NCBI GenBank assembly: GCA_002345215.1
Contig: DDVH01000010.1
Coordinates: forward strand, 1-43,839
Direction of reading: 5' to 3'
DNA from: Anaerolineales bacterium UBA2317
GTDB lineage: Bacteria > Chloroflexota > Anaerolineae > Anaerolineales > Villigracilaceae
Length of the DNA stretch: 43,839 nucleotides
How positions within the stretch are numbered: the stretch's first letter is position 1; every line of letters begins with the position of its first letter. The notes beneath the pieces are model-generated. The model was not told the DNA's origin. It was given only the letters and a program-made list of their open reading frames with translations, and searched no databases. Shown piece by piece: positions 7,792 to 15,279 of this stretch. The translations under genes were made by a program, and so were the position numbers.

Positions 7792-8430
7792 ATGAATTTC
7801 TCCGGTAAACGAGTCCTTTTCCTCGGCGCGCATCCAGATGATATTGAAATCGGATGTGGCGCTTTGATTCATCACATTGCAAAGAAAACAGAAATTCTGT
7901 GTGTAACATTATCTGATAATCAGAAAAATCCTGATTTGCAAAATGTAAAGAATGAACATCTTGAATCAATGAAAGTATTGGGCATGCCACAAGAGAAAGT
8001 TGTTTTTGGAAAATTCACAACACGGGTTTTTCAACAATCACGCCAAGAAATTTTGGAATACTTTCTCAAACTGCGTAAAGAATTCAAACCTGATTTAATC
8101 TTTACTCATTCCAAGCAAGATGTTCATCAAGACCACAATACAATGACCGACGAAGCCTTACGCGCCTTTCGCGGCATCACAGTCTTAGGTTTTGATGTAG
8201 TCCGTTCTTCGTATGGATTCTTCCCACATTTTCTTGTTGAAGTTTCTGAAGAAGATGTAAACAAGAAAATTGAGGCATTGGCTCAATACGAAACCTATAA
8301 AGATAGATACTATTTCAATCAAGAATTAACGCGTTCGATTATGGTACGTCATGGTGCGTTGGCAGAAGTTCCGTTTGCAGAAGGGTTTGATATTTTGAGG
8401 ATTGTAGGACGATTTTCGATTTCAGATTAA
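7792..8430 (+). CDS. PIG-L/LmbE family deacetylase
   Basis: Zinc-dependent N-acetylglucosaminyl deacetylase family (as in MshB, BshB and LmbE). The 212-residue protein has the zinc motif AHPDD at residues 13-17 (H14, D16, D17) and the downstream histidine motif HQDHN with H112 and H115. Length fits small stand-alone members. Such proteins deacetylate amino-sugar conjugates, including precursors of low-molecular-weight thiols; no thiol-pathway partner is visible here. No clear Shine-Dalgarno precedes the ATG. The DinB-like gene follows after 21 bases. DinB/YfiT-like proteins include bacillithiol transferases, so a thiol link is possible but unproven. Confidence 0.88.
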   Translation: MNFSGKRVLFLGAHPDDIEIGCGALIHHIAKKTEILCVTLSDNQKNPDLQNVKNEHLESMKVLGMPQEKVVFGKFTTRVFQQSRQEILEYFLKLRKEFKPDLIFTHSKQDVHQDHNTMTDEALRAFRGITVLGFDVVRSSYGFFPHFLVEVSEEDVNKKIEALAQYETYKDRYYFNQELTRSIMVRHGALAEVPFAEGFDILRIVGRFSISD

Positions 8431-8451
8431 CGATTTGAAAGAAGAGGAAAG

Positions 8452-8961
8452 ATGAAATTCGAGACTCTGTATCAAGAATTGACTCAAAGCACAGAAATGC
8501 TTGGGGCTTTGCTGGCAGGTATAAGTCAGGAAGAAGCGCAAGCCAAACCAAGCGCAGGGAAATGGTCAATGTTGGAAGTCGTTTGTCATCTTTATGATGA
8601 AGAGCGTGAAGATTTTCGAGAGCATTTGGATTTTATTTTGCATCGTCAATATGAAGAATGGCATCCGATTTCTCCATTCACGTGGGTGAAACTCAGAAAA
8701 TACAATCAACAAAATTTTGTTTCAATGAAAAAGAAGTTTTTTAAGGAACGTGAAAAATCTTTAGCATGGTTGAAAAGCATAAAAAAATCAGATTGGAATA
8801 CAAAATATAAAAGCAAGTGGGGAACGATGACAGCAGGTGATATGCTCTCATCATGGGTGGCTCATGATAATTTGCATATTCGTCAATTGGTGGAATTACG
8901 TCGTTTTCGAATAGAGAAAGTAACAACACCTTATAAAATTCGTTATGCAGGAGAATGGTAA
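8452..8961 (+). CDS. DinB-fold (YfiT-like) metal-binding protein
   Basis: A 169-residue four-helix-bundle protein. The three metal-binding histidines of the DinB superfamily appear at H46 (VCHLYDEE), H138 and H142 (AHDNLHIRQL). Members include thiol-dependent S-transferases such as BstA, and stress-induced proteins of unknown role. A GAAGAGG ribosome site precedes the ATG. It is the last gene of the rightward group and is followed immediately by a strong bidirectional terminator. Confidence 0.85.
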   Translation: MKFETLYQELTQSTEMLGALLAGISQEEAQAKPSAGKWSMLEVVCHLYDEEREDFREHLDFILHRQYEEWHPISPFTWVKLRKYNQQNFVSMKKKFFKEREKSLAWLKSIKKSDWNTKYKSKWGTMTAGDMLSSWVAHDNLHIRQLVELRRFRIEKVTTPYKIRYAGEW

Positions 8962-8995
8962 AAAAAGAGGAAAAGCAAATGCTTTTCCTCTTTTT
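8962..8995. terminator. Bidirectional rho-independent terminator
   Basis: Perfect 15-bp arms (AAAAAGAGGAAAAGC and its complement) surround an AAAT loop, with U-tracts on either strand. It lies between the convergent DinB and LysM-lipoprotein genes and can serve both. Confidence 0.9.
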
Positions 8996-9004
8996 GAATT
9001 ACAT

Positions 9005-10831
9005 TTATTGCTTAGTAACAGTTGCGCTAGCAGGTTGTGATGATGTAGCACCTGCGCCAGAAGCAGTGGCATTGTTGACGATTGAAACAGCATTCATATT
9101 TTCCAAAGTAATAGTGTATGTTGCAGTACAAGTGACAATTGCGCTCGGTGCTAACGTGATGTTAGCATCACCACAGTTGAACGGCGTTGGGCTAATTAAG
9201 TTATCACTGATTGTAAACTGTGCAGGACCGAGAGTCGTAGTTCCATTATTGGTGATGGCGTAGGTATAAGTAATTTGCTGACCCTCTTGATTATAAGTTG
9301 TGGGATTTGCTACAACAACCAGTGAAAGATTTGTCGCCACGACGACTTTGTTTAATGTAAAACTAGCAGGTGAAGATGTAACACTAGCACCAGAAGCGGT
9401 GGCATTGCTTACAATCGAAACAGAATCTAAGTTTCCTTGCGTAATCGTATATGTTGCTGTACAAGTAACAGTTGCATTGGCTACAAGCGTTGTATTTGCA
9501 TCACCACAGTTGAAAGGTGTACTACTAAAAAGATTATCAGTGACTGTAAATTGCGCAGGACCAAGTGTAGTATTGCCACTATTATTGATGACATATGTAT
9601 AAGTAATTTGCTGGCCAACTTGTTGGTAAGATGTTGGATTGGCAGTGATAGTCAATGACAATGCTTTTATAGATGTACCAAGCGTCCCCGCCGAATTGCG
9701 CGGAATGCTAATTTCTCTACCTACTGTTAATAAATTTTCGTTTGCAATTTGCAAAATACTAGGGTCGGCATTGTACTGTTGCGCAATAGAAACCCAAGTT
9801 TCACCAGCCTTAACGGTATGTTTCACAACGCAAGGCTTACCATACACTGTGCCTTTGCTACCAATATTTGGAACAGTGATAACCATGCCCGGCGAAATTT
9901 GAGAAGGCACTGGAATTTGTGGATTCGCCGCAACCACTTGTTGCGGGTCGGCTCCATGACAACGCGCAATCTGCCATATCCAATCACCATCATCTACTGT
10001 ATACGAGATTGTGCTACCCGAAGTCAAATTCGTTGTTGGGCTAGATTGAGCAACCACGCCTCTATTTACGGTGACGCTTGTTTGCGCTGATGGAGCAGAT
10101 GCCCCACCCGAAGCAGTGGCAAGGCTCGTAACCGAGTTTGCGGTCACATCTGCTTCGGTGACAGTATATGTTGAGGTACAAGTGACAGTTCCCCCCGCAG
10201 GAAGAAGCGTGTCTATATTTCCGCAGTTGAATGGCGCGGTACTAATCAAACTATCACTGATTGTGAATTGAGCAGGTCCCACATCTGAATTGCTAGTATT
10301 CGTGATGACATAAGTAAAAAGGATTTGATTACCTGCTTGTTCATAGGTTGTGGGGTTTGCTGTTGTGGCTAAAGACAAGTTTTGCGCTTGTTGCCTAGAA
10401 ATTGTCACCATCACTTGATTGGAACTAATCTCATTGATGGTTGCCATAGAAACAAAAGTAACGGAACCGATGTCAATATCAGTTTGTGTAACAGTATGTG
10501 ATGATGTGCAAATAATCGTTTCATCAGGGTCAAGAGAGTCGTTGGCATTGCCAATAGTGTTCAGTGCGGGGCAATTGACGGTGATACCTGTTGCAATGAC
10601 GCTACCTGCTACACCTGTAAGCCCAATGTTTTTCACGGCATACTGAAAGTTGATGACTTGCCCCACTGTGTTGAATGAAGTTGTATCTGGCTGAATGCTT
10701 AACTCTAATATCGGCGTAGCGGCTGGAGTAGCCAGACTGGCTTGTTGTGGTGTGATATCTCCAAGCGTGCAAGACACAACCAGTAAACCAATGAGCAACA
10801 AAAGTATCGCGGTGTAAATTTTCGAAGTCAT
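9005..10831 (-). CDS. Lipoprotein with four DUF11-like repeats flanking two LysM domains
   Basis: The 608-residue protein starts with a hydrophobic signal and a lipobox (VVSC, C21), so it is probably a lipid-anchored envelope protein. DUF11-like beta repeats occupy about 45-147, 150-257, 390-496 and 500-608. Repeats 2-4 share TANPTTY, (T/S)YTYVI(T/N)N, LGPAQFT, FNCGD and CTATYTIT elements with paired cysteines. Two LysM modules lie in the centre, about 276-322 (starting YTVDDGDWIWQIA) and 336-379 (KHTVKAGETWVSIA), and should bind peptidoglycan or other N-acetylglucosamine glycans. A GAGAGG ribosome site precedes the ATG. It is monocistronic between two terminators. Function is inferred as an envelope structural or adhesion protein. 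Confidence 0.85.
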   Translation of the reverse strand: MTSKIYTAILLLLIGLLVVSCTLGDITPQQASLATPAATPILELSIQPDTTSFNTVGQVINFQYAVKNIGLTGVAGSVIATGITVNCPALNTIGNANDSLDPDETIICTSSHTVTQTDIDIGSVTFVSMATINEISSNQVMVTISRQQAQNLSLATTANPTTYEQAGNQILFTYVITNTSNSDVGPAQFTISDSLISTAPFNCGNIDTLLPAGGTVTCTSTYTVTEADVTANSVTSLATASGGASAPSAQTSVTVNRGVVAQSSPTTNLTSGSTISYTVDDGDWIWQIARCHGADPQQVVAANPQIPVPSQISPGMVITVPNIGSKGTVYGKPCVVKHTVKAGETWVSIAQQYNADPSILQIANENLLTVGREISIPRNSAGTLGTSIKALSLTITANPTSYQQVGQQITYTYVINNSGNTTLGPAQFTVTDNLFSSTPFNCGDANTTLVANATVTCTATYTITQGNLDSVSIVSNATASGASVTSSPASFTLNKVVVATNLSLVVVANPTTYNQEGQQITYTYAITNNGTTTLGPAQFTISDNLISPTPFNCGDANITLAPSAIVTCTATYTITLENMNAVSIVNNATASGAGATSSQPASATVTKQ

Positions 10832-10922
10832 GTTATCCTCTCAAGTCTGTGGTATCGGCTTCGACAGTATTAAGTTTATAACACAGAATTTAGAATTTAT
10901 TCTACGCGCAATAGGAAGAAAT

Positions 10923-10954
10923 AAAAAAGCACTCTACCCGTAGAGTGCTTTTTT
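10923..10954 (-). terminator. Rho-independent terminator of the suf operon
   Basis: The arms AAAAAAGCACTCTAC (10923-10937) and its exact complement (10940-10954) form a long stem with a U-tract on the minus strand after the Rieske gene, the last of the suf operon. It is also usable on the plus strand. Confidence 0.9.
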
Positions 10955-10974
10955 TAGTGAAGCAATAGAAAAAA

Positions 10975-11322
10975 TTATTCTTTCGGTACGCCCACTTGAA
11001 TCATCCCATCCACTACACGGACAGGATATGCAGGAATATCTACCACAGCAGGCATTTGCACGGCTTGACCAGTGCGAACATCAAACTCAGCACCATGGCG
11101 CGGACAGACAATATTATGCCCTTCAATCATCCCATCCCCTAGCGGACCATCATCATGCGTACATACATCACCAATTGCAAATAATTTATCTGCGATGTTA
11201 AGAATGACGATAGGTTTATCACCTAAATCAACAAATAAACGCTCGCCGTTTGGGAGTTCGGAAGCGGGCGCAATTTCTATAAATTCTGCTTTGGATTCAT
11301 CTAAGGTTGTATAGTTAAACAT
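10975..11322 (-). CDS. Rieske-type [2Fe-2S] ferredoxin-like protein
   Basis: A small (115-residue) soluble Rieske protein. The cluster ligands are C54-x-H56 in CTHDDGPLGDG and C73-x2-H76 in CPRHGAEFD. The rest follows the ferredoxin subfamily seen in nitrite reductase small subunits and dioxygenase ferredoxins; related genes often close suf operons. I chose the ATG at 11320-11322 because AGGAA lies about seven bases before it. An in-frame upstream start at 11349 would add nine residues encoded within a GACCGT-type repeat. It follows sufU and ends at a terminator. Confidence 0.88.
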   Translation of the reverse strand: MFNYTTLDESKAEFIEIAPASELPNGERLFVDLGDKPIVILNIADKLFAIGDVCTHDDGPLGDGMIEGHNIVCPRHGAEFDVRTGQAVQMPAVVDIPAYPVRVVDGMIQVGVPKE

Positions 11323-11332
11323 ATCAATTCCT

Positions 11333-11362
11333 GACGGTCTATCGTCCACCGTCTTCGGTCTA
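11333..11362. repeat. GACCG-type short-period repeat
   Basis: On the minus strand this reads as near-tandem GACCGAAGACGGTGGACGAT then AGACCGTC, echoes of a 7-8 base unit filling the gap between sufU and the Rieske gene. Its open frame creates a false upstream start for the Rieske protein. Confidence 0.45.
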
Positions 11363-11366
11363 ATAA

Positions 11367-11762
11367 TTATTCCACCAACTCATCACTTGCCTCACCTAAA
11401 CCATAGACTCCTGCTTTCAACACTTTCAACGAAAGCAATGCACATTTCAATCGTACAGGACCAAGGTCAATGCCAAGCATTTCAAGAATGTCATCTTTTT
11501 TGAGTTGTTTTACTTCTTCCAAAGGTTTGCCGATGATTGATTCCATCAACAAATCTGCAGAGGCTTGCGAGATTGCACAGCCATGACCATCAAACAATGC
11601 TTCTTTGACATTTCCATTTTCATCTAAACGCAAATTGATTTCGATATGGTCACCGCATAAAGGGTTATTATCCGCAAAGGCAATATCATGCGGGTCTAGT
11701 TTTCCGCGATAACTTGGATTCTTATAATGCTCGATGATAACTTCGCGATATAAATCGTCCAT
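11367..11762 (-). CDS. sufU: SufU-family Fe-S assembly scaffold / sulfur acceptor
   Basis: The zinc/sulfur-transfer ligands are C36 and D38 (NPLCGD), C62 (GHGCAISQAS) and C107 (RLKCALLSL). GCxIS and RLKCALL are SufU-like rather than IscU-like. At 131 residues the C62-C107 spacing is 45, close to IscU, so the insertion of about 18 residues seen in Firmicutes SufU is absent. It likely accepts persulfide from the upstream-encoded SufS and passes sulfur to SufBCD. It is separated from sufS by a 93-base repeat-filled gap. Confidence 0.92.
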   Translation of the reverse strand: MDDLYREVIIEHYKNPSYRGKLDPHDIAFADNNPLCGDHIEINLRLDENGNVKEALFDGHGCAISQASADLLMESIIGKPLEEVKQLKKDDILEMLGIDLGPVRLKCALLSLKVLKAGVYGLGEASDELVE

Positions 11763-11855
11763 AAAATAGTCCTAAAGTCTAAAAAGTCTTATTAGTCTAA
11801 GAGGTCTGACTAGTCGGACTTGTTCGACCATTTCGACCTGTAAGACCAATGAGAT
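11763..11855. repeat. Degenerate AGTCTAA/GGTCGAA short-period repeat region
   Basis: The whole sufS-sufU gap consists of echoes such as AAGTCTAAAAAGTCTTATTA, then GTCTAAGAGGTCTGACTAGTC, then GTTCGACCATTTCGACC. Units of 8-10 bases share a GTC core. No gene is present. Whether it folds or terminates in the operon mRNA is unclear. Confidence 0.55.
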
Positions 11856-13082
11856 TTACTTAAACATTTCTTTCACTTTATACAAACCATTCACCAACAA
11901 ATCCACTTCTTCTTTTGTGGAATACATATAAAACGAAGCGCGGCTGGTAGCAGGGATTCCAAATTTTTCATGCAAAGGTTGCGCACAATGATGACCCGCT
12001 CGAACGGCAATGCCATCTTTATCTAAAATTTGTGCCACGTCATGCGGATGAATTCCATCCAATGTAAATGCGGCGACTCCACCCTTTTTATCAGCTGATG
12101 GACCAAACAATTTCAAGCCGGGGATTTCTTCCAAGCGCTCTAAAGCATATTCCGTGATTTGATGTTCGTGTGCGGCGATGTTATCCATGCCGATGTTGGA
12201 TAAATAATCCACAGCGGCACCAAACCCAACCGCCTCAGCAATTGCGGGTGTACCTGCTTCAAATTTATGCGGCAGTGTATTTGCGCGAAACGACTTTAAT
12301 TTGACTTCCTTTATCATGTCACCACCACCTAAAAACGGCGGCATGGACTCAAGCAATGCGGATTTTCCATATAAAATACCAATGCCGGTTGGTCCGCACA
12401 TTTTATGAGCAGAGAAAGCATAAAAATCTGCATCTAATTTTTGCACATCTACTTGCAAATGCGGAACAGATTGTGCACCGTCAATCAATACAATTGCGCC
12501 AACTTGATGCGCCATTTGAATCATTTCTTGCACAGGGTTAATCGTGCCGAGGACATTGCTCATGTGTGTAAATGAGACCAACTTCGGCGCACGGTCAAGA
12601 AGCGATTTGTAAGAGTCTACATCCAGTAAACCGTTTTCGGTCACGGGAATAAAATCTAATTCGATATTTTTTTCGACTTGTAGCATGTGCCATGGAACAA
12701 GATTGCTGTGATGTTCCATTTCAGTGAGAATGACCAAATCACCAGATTTCAAATTTGCACGTGCCCATGAATAAGCGACAAGATTAATTGATTCGGTTGT
12801 ATTGCGCGTGTAAATAACTTCACGTGACGATTTTGCATTGATAAACTTTGCGATTTTTTCGCGCGCACCTTCGTACATAGATGTTGCTTCTTCAGCGAGC
12901 GTATGCACGCCACGATGAATGTTTGCGTTTGAACGTTGATAATAATTATTCATCGCATCAATGACTTGCTGAGGTTTTTGCGAAGTTGCTGTGGAATCCA
13001 AATACACAACGCGAACCCCATCTCGAGTTTCGCGTTGCAAAATTGGAAAATCTTTACGAATTTTATTTACATCAAGAGACAT
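11856..13082 (-). CDS. sufS: Cysteine desulfurase SufS (group II)
   Basis: PLP enzyme converting cysteine to alanine with transfer of sulfur to SufU. The 408 residues include H124 (EMEHHSN), D201 (DGAQSVPH), the Schiff-base K227 within SAHKMCGPTG, and catalytic C366 in RAGHHCAQP, the short-loop class II arrangement. Length and motifs match SufS. It lies in the suf operon between the lysine-rich protein and sufU. Confidence 0.96.
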   Translation of the reverse strand: MSLDVNKIRKDFPILQRETRDGVRVVYLDSTATSQKPQQVIDAMNNYYQRSNANIHRGVHTLAEEATSMYEGAREKIAKFINAKSSREVIYTRNTTESINLVAYSWARANLKSGDLVILTEMEHHSNLVPWHMLQVEKNIELDFIPVTENGLLDVDSYKSLLDRAPKLVSFTHMSNVLGTINPVQEMIQMAHQVGAIVLIDGAQSVPHLQVDVQKLDADFYAFSAHKMCGPTGIGILYGKSALLESMPPFLGGGDMIKEVKLKSFRANTLPHKFEAGTPAIAEAVGFGAAVDYLSNIGMDNIAAHEHQITEYALERLEEIPGLKLFGPSADKKGGVAAFTLDGIHPHDVAQILDKDGIAVRAGHHCAQPLHEKFGIPATSRASFYMYSTKEEVDLLVNGLYKVKEMFK

Positions 13083-13093
13083 AATTTATAAAA

Positions 13094-13152
13094 GGGTGCG
13101 TCGCGCTTTGAGGTTAGGCAATATCTTAACCATTTATACGCAACGCACTCCG
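13094..13152. repeat. Nested inverted repeat upstream of sufS
   Basis: Outer arms GTGCGTCGCG and CGCAACGCAC (one mismatch) enclose an inner GGTTA...TAACC stem in the gap between the lysine-rich gene and sufS. This could fold in the operon mRNA as a processing or attenuation hairpin, or be another dispersed palindrome. Confidence 0.5.
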
Positions 13153-13154
13153 GT

Positions 13155-13826
13155 TTAATAATCTGGAATGAAATCTTTTTTGACAATACCCTTTTTGCCG
13201 GGCACTGGGCGAATGTGTTCAGAACTTAATGGATACCATAAAATTCTATCTGGCACCATCCAACCATCCGTTAAGAAAACGTTCGAGCGAAATTGCACTG
13301 CCACCATTTTATTATCTACTTGTACCACAATGCCTTTAATCCATCCGCGAATACGTTCACGGCTTTTTTCATGGTCACAAAACACTTCCACATTATCACC
13401 CACTTCAAAAGCATGTTCAGCGGCGGGTGCTTTCATAAATGTGAATTGAGTGGCTGTACGAATCACAGGTTCAGCTGGGCGAACCACACGACGCACCACT
13501 GGCATGGCTGGGCGTTTTGCTGGCGCAGATGAAGATGCTGACATCATTTGGCGTGTCACTTCTTCCATCGTTTGCGTCGGCAACTTTTCCAGCGACTTCA
13601 TCACTGGCTTTGTTGCAATCGTTTTATTCATCTTTGCAATGCGATGCTTCTTAACAGGCTTTGATTTTTTCGCAACGGCTTTTACTTTTGATTTCGCCTT
13701 CATCACTGGCTTGCGAATCGGCTTGGCTTTCAAAACTTTCTTTTTTGCAACTGGCTTGGCTTTCGCCTTGATTTTTTTCGACTTCAATGTTGGCTTCGAT
13801 TTAACTTTTGATTTTTTTATTGCCAT
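13155..13826 (-). CDS. Lysine-rich protein with conserved C-terminal domain, within suf operon
   Basis: I do not recognise a named family. Residues 1-70 are almost wholly Lys/Ala/Val/Pro in a repetitive KAKPV/KSKVK pattern, resembling histone H1-like or disordered nucleic-acid-binding tails. A linker of about 65 residues follows. The C-terminal part (about 135-223) looks folded: FEVGDNVEVFCDHEKSRERI, then RGWIKGIVVQVDNKMVAVQF, then a Trp/Pro-rich end. The repeated VGDxVEV...G.V..VD pattern suggests an SH3-like barrel. Placed between sufD and sufS with the same orientation, it is presumably co-transcribed. The tail suggests DNA or RNA binding; any Fe-S link is inferred from position only. Confidence 0.65.
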   Translation of the reverse strand: MAIKKSKVKSKPTLKSKKIKAKAKPVAKKKVLKAKPIRKPVMKAKSKVKAVAKKSKPVKKHRIAKMNKTIATKPVMKSLEKLPTQTMEEVTRQMMSASSSAPAKRPAMPVVRRVVRPAEPVIRTATQFTFMKAPAAEHAFEVGDNVEVFCDHEKSRERIRGWIKGIVVQVDNKMVAVQFRSNVFLTDGWMVPDRILWYPLSSEHIRPVPGKKGIVKKDFIPDY

Positions 13827-13907
13827 TTTTTACATCCTATCTTTCAGTTTGATTCTTGCCCGCCTCGTTCTAAGGGAGACTTGCTTCTAATTTTTTACAT
13901 TTTCTTC

Positions 13908-13936
13908 GTAGGGACACAGTGATGTTGTGTCCCTAC
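13908..13936. repeat. GTAGGG-type palindrome, copy 2
   Basis: Arms GTAGGGACACA and its complement TGTGTCCCTAC enclose a short loop in the gap between sufD and the lysine-rich gene. It shares the GTAGGGACAC arm with the copy at 23991-24019 but has a different centre. Confidence 0.7.
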
Positions 13937-13941
13937 ACACT

Positions 13942-15279
13942 TTATTTCGACAATTTATCTTGTATGGCTTGTTGGAATCTTTCTCTTACGCCTTCAAATG
14001 GAATGCGTTGCATGATGGGGTCAAAGAAACCTTCTACAACCAATTGCTCTGCTTCTCTTTGCGGAATACCACGCGACTTCAAATAGAAAAGTGGTTCTTG
14101 TTCTAACTTGCCAACGGTGGCACCATGCGTACAACGCACATCATCAGCAAGAATTTCTAAACCTGGAATTGAGTCTGCACGGGCTTGGTCATCTAAAACC
14201 AAATTGCGATTCGCTTGATAACCATCTGTCTTTTGTGCACCAGGCGCGACATAAATCATGCCTTGCCACACCGAGCGACTCTTTCCTTTTAATGCACCTT
14301 TGAATAACAAGTCACTGGTGCAATGTGGAGCATAGTGATTTTGTTGGGTATCATGGTCAAGGTGTTGAGTACCATCTGTAAAATAAAAACCAGACATTCT
14401 ACCTTGTGCACCTTCACCGGCTAAATCTAAATCAGAGAAGTTTTTGGTGAGACGTGAACCGACTGCACCAAAAATCCAATCCAAGTTGCCGCCACGTTCT
14501 ACGCGAGCACGTTCGTGTGAAAAATTCCAGACGTGCCTGCCCCAAGATTGCAATTCGACGAATCTCAAATTGGCATTTTCGCCAACATGAATTTCAACAA
14601 TGCCTGAGTGCATAGCTGGGGTAGATTCTTCAGGTGATGCGGCTTCGTGAACGTAAGTAACAGATGCGCCTGACTCTACAAACACAATCAAATGCGAGAA
14701 GTGAGCAAGGTTTGCACCCGGTCCCCACAAGACTGAGTGAAGCGGAGTTTCTACCTGAACATTCTTTGGCACATACAGTAAAACACCATTTTGTGCCAAA
14801 GCAGAAGTGAGTGCAGCAAATTTTCCGCTATCTGCTTTGACGATTTGCCCGATTAACTTTTTGAGCAAATCGGAATGATTCTTTTCAGCCGTGCGGAAAT
14901 CGGTGAAGACTACGCCTTTTTTCGCGAGTGTTTCATCTAACTCAACCTTTGAACCACCGGGCAGTAAAGTGATTTGTCCGCCGTGCTGTTCGCCAGTTAA
15001 TGGTTTGAGCAAATAATCTGGCACAACTGGCAAATCTTCATACGCACCATCTTGTGGAATTTTGAAATCTGATGCGGGTAATAATCTAATGTCAGTACGG
15101 CGCCAAGCTTCATCTGTTGTAACGGGAAGAGAAAGCTTCTTAAACGAATCCCAGGCTGAGGCGCGGAAAGAAGCGAGTCCGTTTGACGCAGGGACATCTG
15201 CTTGGGTGAAAGAAAAATCTTTCGCGGCAGAGTCACTTCGTCTCGTTCTTGATACTGTAACTTTTGGTTTTTCTTGCAT
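13942..15279 (-). CDS. sufD: Fe-S assembly protein SufD
   Basis: SufBCD complex subunit, paralogous to SufB. The 445-residue protein shows the SufB/SufD beta-helix core (SGASVTYVHEAAS, HSGIVEIHVGENANL, then GRMSGFYFTDGTQHLDHDT) and the C-terminal RCTHGATVGKLEQEPLFYL block with GIPQREAEQLVVEGFF, diagnostic of the family. H326-region histidines (DHDTQQNHYAPHC) lie at the SufB-SufD interface seen in E. coli. It starts inside the sufB stop (TAATG overlap), so translation is coupled. Confidence 0.95.
   Translation of the reverse strand: MQEKPKVTVSRTRRSDSAAKDFSFTQADVPASNGLASFRASAWDSFKKLSLPVTTDEAWRRTDIRLLPASDFKIPQDGAYEDLPVVPDYLLKPLTGEQHGGQITLLPGGSKVELDETLAKKGVVFTDFRTAEKNHSDLLKKLIGQIVKADSGKFAALTSALAQNGVLLYVPKNVQVETPLHSVLWGPGANLAHFSHLIVFVESGASVTYVHEAASPEESTPAMHSGIVEIHVGENANLRFVELQSWGRHVWNFSHERARVERGGNLDWIFGAVGSRLTKNFSDLDLAGEGAQGRMSGFYFTDGTQHLDHDTQQNHYAPHCTSDLLFKGALKGKSRSVWQGMIYVAPGAQKTDGYQANRNLVLDDQARADSIPGLEILADDVRCTHGATVGKLEQEPLFYLKSRGIPQREAEQLVVEGFFDPIMQRIPFEGVRERFQQAIQDKLSK

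Noticed and set aside
9300..10271. Several plus-strand frames opposite the LysM lipoprotein
   Set aside because: Shadows of a repetitive gene; the minus-strand product has signal peptide, lipobox and recognised domains.
11763..11855. CRISPR-like array in the sufS-sufU gap
   Set aside because: Units are 8-10 bases, degenerate and without regular spacers; no cas genes in the window.
13450..13890. Hydrophobic plus-strand reading frame that looks like a membrane protein
   Set aside because: It is the reverse complement of the Lys-rich tail gene; lysine codons read backward give Phe and Leu. No start context.
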